From Chitinophagaceae bacterium (GTDB lineage: Bacteria; Bacteroidota; Bacteroidia; Chitinophagales; Chitinophagaceae), in NCBI GenBank assembly GCA_019638615.1, contig JAHBTL010000041.1, positions 1 to 64,000 on the forward strand: a DNA stretch of 64,000 nt. The letters are read 5' to 3'. Shown here one piece after another: positions 1 to 6,817 of this stretch (position 1 is the first letter of the stretch; the number at the start of each line of letters is the position of its first letter). The notes under the pieces are model-generated. The model did no database searches, was not told the DNA's origin, and worked only from the letters and a program-made list of their open reading frames with translations. A program made the position numbers and the translations under genes.

Positions 1-31
1 CAGATGCTCTAACCGGCTGAGCTAAGGGTCC
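1..31 (-). tRNA. partial tRNA, 5' half only
   Basis: Read on the minus strand, the first 31 bases give a 7-nt acceptor strand GGACCCT, the TA linker, a D stem GCTC/GAGC closing a loop with GG, base A26 and the start of an anticodon stem TCTG. The gene runs off the left edge, so the anticodon is not visible and the amino acid cannot be assigned (Lys or Arg would fit the arm sequences, as a guess). Confidence 0.85.
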
Positions 32-82
32 GTTCCCCGTAAGAGGAAAATATCTTAAATAAATAATTAAAGAGCTTGATTT

Positions 83-117
83 CCGCCATTAAAACCAATA
101 ATGGTTTTCTTTTGCGG
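83..117. other. hairpin in the tRNA leader region
   Basis: AAAACCA (91-97) pairs with TGGTTTT (102-108), and outside it CCGC (83-86) pairs with GCGG (114-117). It lies between the candidate tRNA promoter and the tRNA, so it may form in the precursor transcript. A role is not shown by the sequence. Confidence 0.4.
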
Positions 118-121
118 AGTG

Positions 122-129
122 CAAAGGTA
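122..129 (-). promoter_or_regulatory. -7 element TACCTTTG for the tRNA
   Basis: On the minus strand this is TACCTTTG, a perfect match to the Bacteroidota -7 consensus TAnnTTTG. It lies about 90 nt upstream of the tRNA 5' end. No convincing -33 TTTG was found at the usual 19-21 nt spacing. Confidence 0.55.
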
Positions 130-252
130 GAAAAAAACATCATTCCGAATAATTTTTCTTGAGGCAGCTTATCCCTTCATAAAGTAATCCTTTTATAAGG
201 AAATAATATTGTGTTAAATCTGTAGTTTGCAGCCTGGTTATGATTGCCCCTT

Positions 253-843
253 ATGGATAACCGCGACAGACCATACATACTCCAACTTCAGGAAAAAATA
301 GCGATCAGTAATGATCAACAGGCATATAATGACCTGTTTGTGCTGTTTTATCAATCCCTTAAGCAATTTGCTTTTTCCTTTCTTAAATCAAAACAGCTTT
401 CTGAAGAAGTGGTGTCGGATGTGTTCATTAAAATATGGCAAAAAAGAAGTTCGTTGCATACCATTATCAATTTAAAGCTGTACCTGTTTACCAGCACCCG
501 TAATGTAGCGCTTAACTATTTAAAAAAGCAAAAAGGCCTCAACAACCTGCCTGTGGAAGATTATTGGGTGGAGCTGAATAGTATTTATTTCGACCCTGAG
601 CAATTGATGATCACCGCTGAAATGATTGCCAGGGTGCACAGGGCTGTGCAAAGTTTACCATCGCGGTGCAGACTTATTTTTAAACTGGTGAAAGAAGAGG
701 GACTGAAATACAGGGAAGTAGCTGAATTACTTAACCTTTCTGTTAAAACGGTAGAAAATCAAATGACGCTTGCCCTGAAGAAGATAGGCTCTGCTATTGG
801 TTTCGATATCCACCGTTCTATTTCCTCGGCCAAATCATTTTGA
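253..843 (+). CDS. ECF-type RNA polymerase sigma factor
   Basis: This is a 196-residue sigma-70 factor of the extracytoplasmic-function class, which redirects RNA polymerase to a small regulon. Region 2 covers roughly residues 20-85 (core binding and -10 recognition, with KIWQKRSS). Region 4 covers about 125-185, with LPSRCRLIFKL followed by a helix-turn-helix containing YREVAELLNLS. The ATG at 253 is preferred; an in-frame TTG at 244 would add three residues. Unlike the sigma at 47.9-48.5 kb, no FecR anti-sigma or SusC gene follows. The next gene is a lytic transglycosylase 280 bp downstream. This makes it an orphan whose control is not visible here. The family assignment is firm; the regulon is unknown. 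Confidence 0.9.
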   Translation: MDNRDRPYILQLQEKIAISNDQQAYNDLFVLFYQSLKQFAFSFLKSKQLSEEVVSDVFIKIWQKRSSLHTIINLKLYLFTSTRNVALNYLKKQKGLNNLPVEDYWVELNSIYFDPEQLMITAEMIARVHRAVQSLPSRCRLIFKLVKEEGLKYREVAELLNLSVKTVENQMTLALKKIGSAIGFDIHRSISSAKSF

Positions 844-925
844 GTCATTTTGTCTTTTTCTGTTTCTTTTTTGTGCCATATTGTCCTATTTTTTGTTTAA
901 AAATAGTTGATTTTACCAAAGATCA

Positions 926-978
926 TGGCATAATTTTCGCACATTGCTATGGCGTCTGGGTTTGAGGAGTTACTTTTG
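926..978 (+). promoter_or_regulatory. candidate promoters before the lytic transglycosylase
   Basis: TGGCATAATTTTCGCA at 926-941 has the GG-N10-GC spacing of a sigma-54 -24/-12 promoter, with one departure (TCGC for TTGC). TACTTTTG at 971-978 matches the housekeeping -7 TAnnTTTG but lacks a good -33. Both would give a leader of roughly 140-170 nt before the ATG at 1123. Either could be chance. Confidence 0.3.
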
Positions 979-1122
979 TGCCTTACCAGTCCAATCCTCT
1001 GTAATCAACCTTCACAAACCATTAGGATTTCCGAACTCCCTGTGAATCAACCAATTATTTTGTACCCTCCTTTTTTGGAATCATTATTGCAAAACGGGAG
1101 CAAACCAAAAAATTGAGTTTTT

Positions 1123-2310
1123 ATGCAAAAGATGTTTTTAAAAGGTTTTGGTTGTTTCATTGTTTTTTTATGCTGTTCGTTTATAGTGGACGCTAAAGCG
1201 CAGGATAACTTTGATGCCCAAAAGAAAGATGCTGATACCAGTATTGCTACGCCTGAAATGGTAATAGCTGTAGCTGTAAGCTCGCCCGCTGTTCCCATTG
1301 AAGCAGCAAATACCGGTGAAACGGCAACAGAAAGCGCTGTTAATCAGAGCGTTGCTTTGACCACTCGTTCAGTTCAGGCTGTAAAGCAGGAGCTTTTTAA
1401 GCAACTGCATCCATTATCTATATCATTTGTTCAGGCCTATCACAAGAGAAATGAGCAGCGGCTGGAGCGGATACATACTAAATTTACCCGGCAGTTTACA
1501 ATGATAGACAATGTGATGCTGAAATATGAGCTGCCTCTGCACCTGAAATATCTTGCCGTCATCGAATCCGAACTGTCTAACAAAGCGGTTTCTAATAAAG
1601 GAGCCGTAGGACCCTGGCAATTTATGGCTCCCACGGGGCGGTTAATGGGACTTACCATTAACAAGCACAGAGATGAAAGGCGTGATCTGTCTAAAAGTAC
1701 GGTAGCTGCTGCAAAATACCTTAAAGTTTTGTATAACCAGTTTAATGACTGGTTGTTGGTAATAGCTGCTTATAATTGTGGCGCTTCAAGAGTAGAATAT
1801 GCGATCAAAAAAAGCAACAGCCGCGATTTTTGGAAGCTTCAGTACCATCTGCCGGCTGAATCTAGGGCGCATGTTAAAAAATTTATTGCAGCCCGTTATT
1901 TCTTTGATTGTAAGGCAGCAGAGTCTTCGTTCAACCTGCTTAATATTGCAAAGCTTTCGCAGGACGAAATTGACAATGCAGCGGAAATACATATCACAGG
2001 TAAATACAGAAGCGCTGTAGTGGCTAAAATGCTGGGCATGGATCAGCCTGTATTTGACAATTATAACCCCGGCTTTGATAAAGAGGTAGCGGTGGATGGT
2101 TATAGTTTAAGATTGCCCAAAGACAAAATGGAACAGTTCAATGCAAAAAGGCAGGAAATACTGTCTGAATCTGTCCAGGCATTGTTAAATGAAAATACAA
2201 GCATCATCAGCGCGGAAAATAAGGAGGAGTACCCGGAAGCTATTCAATTAAGCAAGCCCAAAGCTGCTACCATTGGTGATGATGGCAGGGTGAGGAAAAA
2301 AGCAATGTAA
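1123..2310 (+). CDS. secreted lytic transglycosylase (SLT domain)
   Basis: The protein is predicted to cleave the MurNAc-GlcNAc bond of peptidoglycan in the periplasm. It has 395 residues, with an N-terminal signal peptide (about 1-26, hydrophobic core then AKAQD). A low-complexity Ala/Val/Thr stretch runs to about residue 90. An SLT goose-type lysozyme domain covers about 130-260. The catalytic glutamate should be near residue 148 in AVIESELSN, followed by the family signature GAVGPWQFM and AAYNCG. A C-terminal region of about 130 residues has no LysM repeat I can recognise. The gene is MltD/MltE-like in layout. It stands alone, with a terminator at its 3' end and a long leader. Family assignment is strong; the exact MltD-type subclass is not settled. 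Confidence 0.9.
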   Translation: MQKMFLKGFGCFIVFLCCSFIVDAKAQDNFDAQKKDADTSIATPEMVIAVAVSSPAVPIEAANTGETATESAVNQSVALTTRSVQAVKQELFKQLHPLSISFVQAYHKRNEQRLERIHTKFTRQFTMIDNVMLKYELPLHLKYLAVIESELSNKAVSNKGAVGPWQFMAPTGRLMGLTINKHRDERRDLSKSTVAAAKYLKVLYNQFNDWLLVIAAYNCGASRVEYAIKKSNSRDFWKLQYHLPAESRAHVKKFIAARYFFDCKAAESSFNLLNIAKLSQDEIDNAAEIHITGKYRSAVVAKMLGMDQPVFDNYNPGFDKEVAVDGYSLRLPKDKMEQFNAKRQEILSESVQALLNENTSIISAENKEEYPEAIQLSKPKAATIGDDGRVRKKAM

Positions 2311-2338
2311 AATAATGTATTCTTAATCGTAACCGTAG

Positions 2339-2368
2339 GTGCTGGATTAACCGTTCAGCACTTTTTTT
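2339..2368 (+). terminator. intrinsic terminator of the lytic transglycosylase
   Basis: GTGCTG (2339-2344) pairs with CAGCAC (2356-2361), followed by seven T's. The stem overlaps the last codons of the convergent pabB gene, so the coding end doubles as terminator. Confidence 0.6.
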
Positions 2369-3630
2369 ATGGCTTCCGCTTTCAGTATACATTCTTCATA
2401 CTCCTGTACAGGATTGCTGTAATAAGTAATAGCAGAGCCGGTTTGAAAGGAAAGATATCGGGTAAGCCTGTTATAAAGAATGCTCCGTATCACTACATTA
2501 AAATCCATGTTTCCATCCGGAGTAATATAACCTACCGCCCCCGAAAACAAACCGCGCTTGGTTTTTTCGTATTGTTCAATCAGCTCCATTACCCTGCGCT
2601 TGGGTGCACCTGTCATACTCCCCATCGGAAAGGTAGCTTTAAAGATATCCGTCAGCGGGATGTTCTCAGGTAATTGACCGCTAATGGTAGAGATCATTTG
2701 GTATACCTGGGGAAACGCATATATACCAAAAAGCTCATCTACTTTTACCGATCCTTTTTGGCATATCCTGGACAGGTCGTTTCGCACGAGGTCAACTATC
2801 ATAATATTCTCCGACCGGTCCTTGGAACTGTTGAATAAAACGTTTTTGCTTTGCTCATCATCCGTTTGGTTGTGCTGGTGCCGCCGGGCAGTTCCTTTAA
2901 TGGGTTGAGAGATTAATGTGTTGCCGGTTTTTTTGATATAGCGTTCAGGGCTGGCGCACAACAGGTACTGGTCATTAATATGGTAATACGACGAAAACGG
3001 GTTGGGCGATTCCCGGGCGAGCGCATAATAAATGTTCAGGGGGTCAATGGCTACCCATTCCGCGTAAAACTCCTGGCAGAAATTTATTTCATAGCAATCG
3101 CCCCTTACCATGTGTTTTTGTAATTGCTGTACGGTAGTAATGTACTCCTGCCGGCTGAACCTTGATTTAATTTCAGCTATTTTTTCTGTATTGCTTAATG
3201 GCACTGCATTGTTGAAAATGGCCTGGGCTATTGATTCATGGTCGTGGAAAGCGCCTACAGACAGTTCATTTTCCCTGAGCAACACTACTACTTCGGGGAT
3301 AAAGAAGAAGAGGTCGGGAAATTGTATAAAGTCAGGGTGGCCGGAGGCAAGTGACTCGGTTTCGTTTTTCAGGTCGTAAGCCAGGTGCCCGAAAAGCCAG
3401 TCGCTGGTATCATCCAGGAAGCTTTGAAGCTGTGAAAAGGCCGCTCCGGCGGGCAGGGAAATGTATTTTGTAGCGCCTGCTGCTGCCAGGCATTCCACTT
3501 CCCGGTGAGGTAGCCGGTATTGATGACTATCCAGAAAACAACAGATGTTGAACTGGTTTGCCCAATTCAACATCTGCCATCTGATCTTTATAAAATTATC
3601 AACCGGAAATGAACGGAAAGTTCGTTTCAC
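2347..3630 (-). CDS. pabB: aminodeoxychorismate synthase component I
   Basis: It converts chorismate plus ammonia to 4-amino-4-deoxychorismate for folate synthesis, working with a PabA glutaminase subunit. The 427-residue protein has the anthranilate/PABA synthase chorismate-binding fold over about 160-425: PIKGTARR near residue 242, NIMIVDLVRNDLS, FPMGSMTGAPK and a C-terminal TGSAITYYSNP. The Lys in PIKGT, where TrpE has Ala (PIAGT), marks PabB rather than anthranilate synthase. The N-terminal 150 residues are divergent, as is common. The start lies 9 nt downstream of the acidic protein gene, suggesting one transcript. No pabA or pabC neighbour is present in the window. Confidence 0.88.
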   Translation of the reverse strand: MKRTFRSFPVDNFIKIRWQMLNWANQFNICCFLDSHQYRLPHREVECLAAAGATKYISLPAGAAFSQLQSFLDDTSDWLFGHLAYDLKNETESLASGHPDFIQFPDLFFFIPEVVVLLRENELSVGAFHDHESIAQAIFNNAVPLSNTEKIAEIKSRFSRQEYITTVQQLQKHMVRGDCYEINFCQEFYAEWVAIDPLNIYYALARESPNPFSSYYHINDQYLLCASPERYIKKTGNTLISQPIKGTARRHQHNQTDDEQSKNVLFNSSKDRSENIMIVDLVRNDLSRICQKGSVKVDELFGIYAFPQVYQMISTISGQLPENIPLTDIFKATFPMGSMTGAPKRRVMELIEQYEKTKRGLFSGAVGYITPDGNMDFNVVIRSILYNRLTRYLSFQTGSAITYYSNPVQEYEECILKAEAIKKVLNG

Positions 3631-3639
3631 AATAAATTA

Positions 3640-4074
3640 TTAGTAGTCGTCATCGTCGTCGTCAAACCTGCCGCCGCCATCATCAAACAACCCCATGTCC
3701 TTAAATTCATCGTCGATACCTAAATCGTCATCGTCATCCTTTCCTTTTTTGCCGGGCCCCGCTTTTTTTGATTTTGATTTAGGAATGTCAAACTCATCAA
3801 AGTCGGGGTCCCAGTTATCATCCTCGTCCACTTTTTCCCAATCATCTTCGATCTCTACATCCTCATCGTCATCCTCGTCATCCGATGAAGATTTTGCAGC
3901 GGACTTACCTCCCTTTTTAACGGGTTTTTCATCCATTTCAATATCATTCTCGTCATCATCGTCATCTTCCTCGTGCTTTTTTGATTTGGAAGATGCCTTC
4001 TTCGACTTTTCCTGATCGTTGTCCGGGGCAGCGCCCTTACTGCTTGTTTTTTTTGATTTTTCAGATTTTGCCAT
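3640..4074 (-). CDS. highly acidic Lys/Asp/Glu-rich small protein
   Basis: I do not recognise a domain in this 144-residue protein. The first third is Lys/Ser-rich, with repeated KSKK and SSKG. The rest is dominated by Asp/Glu runs (a run of five D's, then DDEDDDEDVEIEDDW) with scattered Lys patches, and it ends in FDDDDDDY. It should be intrinsically disordered. Aromatic-acidic spots such as NWDPDFDEFD recur, and no signal peptide or membrane segment is visible. It is likely translated: a good promoter sits upstream, it has an ATG, and pabB follows after 9 nt. The composition resembles acidic nucleic-acid-mimic or chaperone-tail proteins, but that is analogy only. Confidence 0.7.
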   Translation of the reverse strand: MAKSEKSKKTSSKGAAPDNDQEKSKKASSKSKKHEEDDDDDENDIEMDEKPVKKGGKSAAKSSSDDEDDDEDVEIEDDWEKVDEDDNWDPDFDEFDIPKSKSKKAGPGKKGKDDDDDLGIDDEFKDMGLFDDGGGRFDDDDDDY

Positions 4075-4132
4075 AGTCTGAATGATTAACGACGTAAAAT
4101 TTCTACGAGATTTTTAAATAGCCAAATAATTT

Positions 4133-4166
4133 CAAAAATAATTTTTATTGTTATACAATGCAACAA
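4133..4166 (-). promoter_or_regulatory. promoter for acidic protein-pabB
   Basis: On the minus strand a -7 element TATTTTTG (4133-4140) is preceded, after 20 nt, by TTGTTG (4161-4166) as -33. It abuts the purA stop codon and predicts a leader of about 50 nt. Confidence 0.5.
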
Positions 4167-5432
4167 TTATACGGTGGGAATTATCTGGTCTCTGCCAGGT
4201 CCATTGGAAATATAGCTCACTTTTACCCCCAGGTAATTATTAATATGGTTTACATAATATTTCATTGCTTCGGGTAATTCTGCCGCATCAGATAGCCTGG
4301 ATATATCCTGGTTCCAGCCTTTAAACGACTGGTAAACAGGTTCGATGTTAACTTTAGTCATTTGATAAGGTACCTGGTACTGCTCTTTTCCGTTTATTTT
4401 ATATGCACCGCAAACTTTCAGTTCTGCAAAAGCATCCAGCACATCGGCTTTGGTCATTACCAGTTGGGTTACGCCGTTTATCATGCAGGCAAATTTAAGC
4501 GCCACAAGATCGATCCAGCCACAGCGCCTGGGCCTGCCGGTGGTAGCGCCAAATTCATTGCCTGTTTTACGCAATTCTTCACCGGTGGCATCGTGCAGTT
4601 CCGTAGGAAAAGGTCCGCCGCCCACTCTTGTGCAATAGGCTTTGGTTACGCCTATTACTTCTTTTATTTTTTGAGGCGCTATCCCCAGTCCGGTGCACAC
4701 CCCCGCAGAAATAGTATTGGAAGACGTTACAAACGGGAAAGTACCGAAATCCACATCCAGCATGCTGCCCTGTGCTCCTTCGGCCAGCACTTTTTTACCC
4801 TGGCTGATCTTTTCGTTGATGAAATATTCGCCGTTTACAATTTTGAATTTCCTCATAAACTCAATTCCCTCAAAAAATTCGTCCTCCCAGGCAGAGATAT
4901 CCTCGTTGAAGTGCATACTGTCCAGCAATTTCTGGTGCTTAAGCCTGAGCCGGATGTATTGGGTAGTGAAATTTTTGTCGAGGATGTCTCCCACGCGCAA
5001 TGCGTTGCGGCCTGTTTTATCCATATAGGCTGGCCCAATCCCTTTTAGGGTGGAGCCTATTTTATCATTACCCTTTAAAGTTTCCGAGGCCTTGTCTAAA
5101 GCGCGGTGTGTTGGAAGTATAAGATTGGTTCTTTCGGATATATACAGGTTTTGTGCATAATCCACACCAAACGAAGCAACGGTTTCACATTCCTTTTTCA
5201 GGGTTACGGCATCCAAAACAACACCATTGCCTATGATGTTTACAGTATTGTTATGAAAAATGCCGGAAGGGATCTGGTGAAGAACCACTTTTTTGTCTTT
5301 TACATATAAAGTGTGGCCGGCATTGGGACCACCCTGGAACCGGGCAATTACATCGTAAGAAGGGGCAAAATAATCAACGATTTTACCTTTACCTTCATCG
5401 CCCCACTGGAGGCCTAATAGTACATCAACCAT
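4167..5432 (-). CDS. purA: adenylosuccinate synthetase
   Basis: It catalyses the GTP-dependent ligation of IMP and aspartate to adenylosuccinate, the first committed step to AMP, in the cytoplasm. The 421 residues match the family length. Clear signatures are the N-terminal GLQWGDEGKGKIVD P-loop with catalytic Asp, GGPNAGHT with the catalytic His, KGIGPAYMDKTGRN, EGAQGSMLDVDFGT and the C-terminal base-recognition stretch ending in GPGRDQIIPT. The ATG at 5432 leaves a short leader from the -7 element at 5456-5463. The gene appears monocistronic. Annotation is secure. Confidence 0.97.
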   Translation of the reverse strand: MVDVLLGLQWGDEGKGKIVDYFAPSYDVIARFQGGPNAGHTLYVKDKKVVLHQIPSGIFHNNTVNIIGNGVVLDAVTLKKECETVASFGVDYAQNLYISERTNLILPTHRALDKASETLKGNDKIGSTLKGIGPAYMDKTGRNALRVGDILDKNFTTQYIRLRLKHQKLLDSMHFNEDISAWEDEFFEGIEFMRKFKIVNGEYFINEKISQGKKVLAEGAQGSMLDVDFGTFPFVTSSNTISAGVCTGLGIAPQKIKEVIGVTKAYCTRVGGGPFPTELHDATGEELRKTGNEFGATTGRPRRCGWIDLVALKFACMINGVTQLVMTKADVLDAFAELKVCGAYKINGKEQYQVPYQMTKVNIEPVYQSFKGWNQDISRLSDAAELPEAMKYYVNHINNYLGVKVSYISNGPGRDQIIPTV

Positions 5433-5455
5433 TTAAAGCAAGTTTGCAGGAGCGG

Positions 5456-5463
5456 CAAAAATA
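5456..5463 (-). promoter_or_regulatory. -7 element TATTTTTG for purA
   Basis: The minus strand reads TATTTTTG (TAnnTTTG), 23 nt before the purA ATG. The predicted transcript start is about 17 nt before the start codon. The -33 region is only a T-rich TTTTCC. Confidence 0.5.
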
Positions 5464-5559
5464 TGTGAATGGCGGCAATAAGGAAAATAAAAAGCGGCAA
5501 TTCATTTTTTAGCCGCAGATGCGCAGATAACATGCGGCCTTCTTTATGCAACCAGGGTA

Positions 5560-5632
5560 GCGCCGATGGCGCATAATTGAAAATTGCCATCTTTGTTTAC
5601 AAACGGGTTGTGCCGATGGCACAGAAAACCCG
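5560..5632. repeat. two REP-like hairpins sharing a GCCGATGGC core
   Basis: Hairpin 1 is GCGCC-GAT-GGCGC (5560-5572). Hairpin 2 is TGTGCC-GAT-GGCACA (5609-5623), extended outward by CGGGTT (5604-5609) with AACCCG (5627-5632). The repeated core and extended stems look like a dispersed palindromic element rather than a terminator, because no T-run follows. Confidence 0.5.
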
Positions 5633-5802
5633 GTATATCCAACGGCATTTTGTGTAGTGCGGTAACTGAACTGAAGGTATTTCATTCACGAAGGATATGC
5701 ATTTGAAGCATGCCGCTGTTCAAACCAGCCCGCCACAGGCCACCCGCCTGCGAAAATTTGAACTTTTCACTGAAGGTAAATGTGCCCTCGCCAATTCCCC
5801 CT

Positions 5803-5810
5803 TATCTTTG
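5803..5810 (+). promoter_or_regulatory. -7 element TATCTTTG for terC
   Basis: TATCTTTG is a perfect TAnnTTTG match 20 nt before the chosen ATG at 5831, predicting a leader of about 15 nt. This also argues against the longer reading frame that begins at 5780, upstream of the promoter. Confidence 0.6.
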
Positions 5811-5830
5811 AGCGAAATAAAAATGATAGA

Positions 5831-6805
5831 ATGAGCCCTACGCAAATTTCCTATCTCACATTTGGCATTGTGCTGGTACTGGCTTTAATTTTTGATTTGG
5901 GCTTATTGAGTAAAAAAAATACCACCATTACTTTAAAAAAGGCCCTGTATCAAACAATTTTCTGGGTAGGGCTGTCGATGGCTTTTTGTATTTTTTTGTG
6001 GTTTGAAGACGGGTCGCGGGTAGCCACCAAGTATTTCACCGCTTACTTAATGGAATGGTCGTTAAGTATTGATAATATATTCGTATTCATTTTGATTTTT
6101 ACTTATTTTAAGGTAGAAGAATCGGATACTGCGCGTGCATTGCTGATCGGAATTTTGCTGGCTATTGTTTTCAGGATCGCCTTTATTGCGGTAGGCATTG
6201 AACTGATAGAGCGTTTTCACTGGATTTTGTATGTGTTTGGATTTTTCCTCCTGTATACCGGCTATAAATTATTCTTTAAGAAAGACGAAGAAGAGTTCAA
6301 CCCGGGTGAAACAAAATTGTACAAATTCATTCAAAAATACCTGCGTTTTACAACTGTTCCCCCCAAAGGAAGATTCACATTGACCCTGCATGGAAAAGTA
6401 TATTTTACCACATTGTCGATAGTGGTGTTGATGCTGGCGGCTATTGATATTGTTTTTGCGCTCGATTCCATTCCTACTGTTGTGTCGCTGGTGCGGGAAA
6501 AGGCAAATGTCCCGTTTTCGGAAGAGGACATTCTCGTGATATATTCATCCAATATATTTGCCGTATTGGGACTTCGCTCCCTGTTTTTTTTGCTGAAAGG
6601 CGCGGTAAACCATTTCGATTATTTGCAGCAGGGGATAGCCGTGGTACTGGCATTTATCGGCGTTAAAATGCTGATTGAATATTTTAATATTCATATATCC
6701 ATTTATATATCGCTTGCGGTAATTGTGTTGTGCCTGCTGTTTTCTATTCTCTACTCCATTTATCATAAACGTAAAATGCCTCAGCAAACATCCGATCACA
6801 CCTAA
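5831..6805 (+). CDS. TerC/Alx-family integral membrane protein
   Basis: This is a 324-residue polytopic inner-membrane protein of the TerC family, whose members are linked to tellurite resistance and to metal (Mn2+) export. About eight to nine hydrophobic segments are evident. The two family hallmarks are acidic residues within membrane segments: SLSIDNIFVF near residue 75 and DIVFALDSIPTV near 205. The first strong ATG (5831) follows the promoter; the open frame extends 17 codons further upstream without support. Its stop lies 12 nt before the next ATG, so cotranscription with murF-alr is likely. The substrate is not deducible from sequence. Confidence 0.88.
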   Translation: MSPTQISYLTFGIVLVLALIFDLGLLSKKNTTITLKKALYQTIFWVGLSMAFCIFLWFEDGSRVATKYFTAYLMEWSLSIDNIFVFILIFTYFKVEESDTARALLIGILLAIVFRIAFIAVGIELIERFHWILYVFGFFLLYTGYKLFFKKDEEEFNPGETKLYKFIQKYLRFTTVPPKGRFTLTLHGKVYFTTLSIVVLMLAAIDIVFALDSIPTVVSLVREKANVPFSEEDILVIYSSNIFAVLGLRSLFFLLKGAVNHFDYLQQGIAVVLAFIGVKMLIEYFNIHISIYISLAVIVLCLLFSILYSIYHKRKMPQQTSDHT

Positions 6806-6817
6806 TAGTTGTTTTGT

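Larger units (their letters stand above)
5433..5802. other. 370-bp intergenic stretch with REP-like palindromes
   Basis: No gene is visible between the divergent purA and terC genes. The middle holds two palindromes built on the same core GCC-GAT-GGC, described separately at 5560-5632. The remainder (5640-5800) has no feature I can name apart from a GC-rich patch near 5730-5755. Confidence 0.6.

Noticed and set aside
3695-4015. 106-codon plus-strand frame, almost all Ser/Asp/Phe
   Set aside because: It is the mirror of the Asp/Glu/Lys-rich minus-strand gene; GAT/GAC and GAA/GAG codons read backwards give Ser and Phe runs. The minus frame has a promoter and an ATG in context.
4362-5048. 228-codon frame opposite purA
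   Set aside because: purA is complete and highly conserved on the other strand; the opposite frame has no recognisable motif or promoter.
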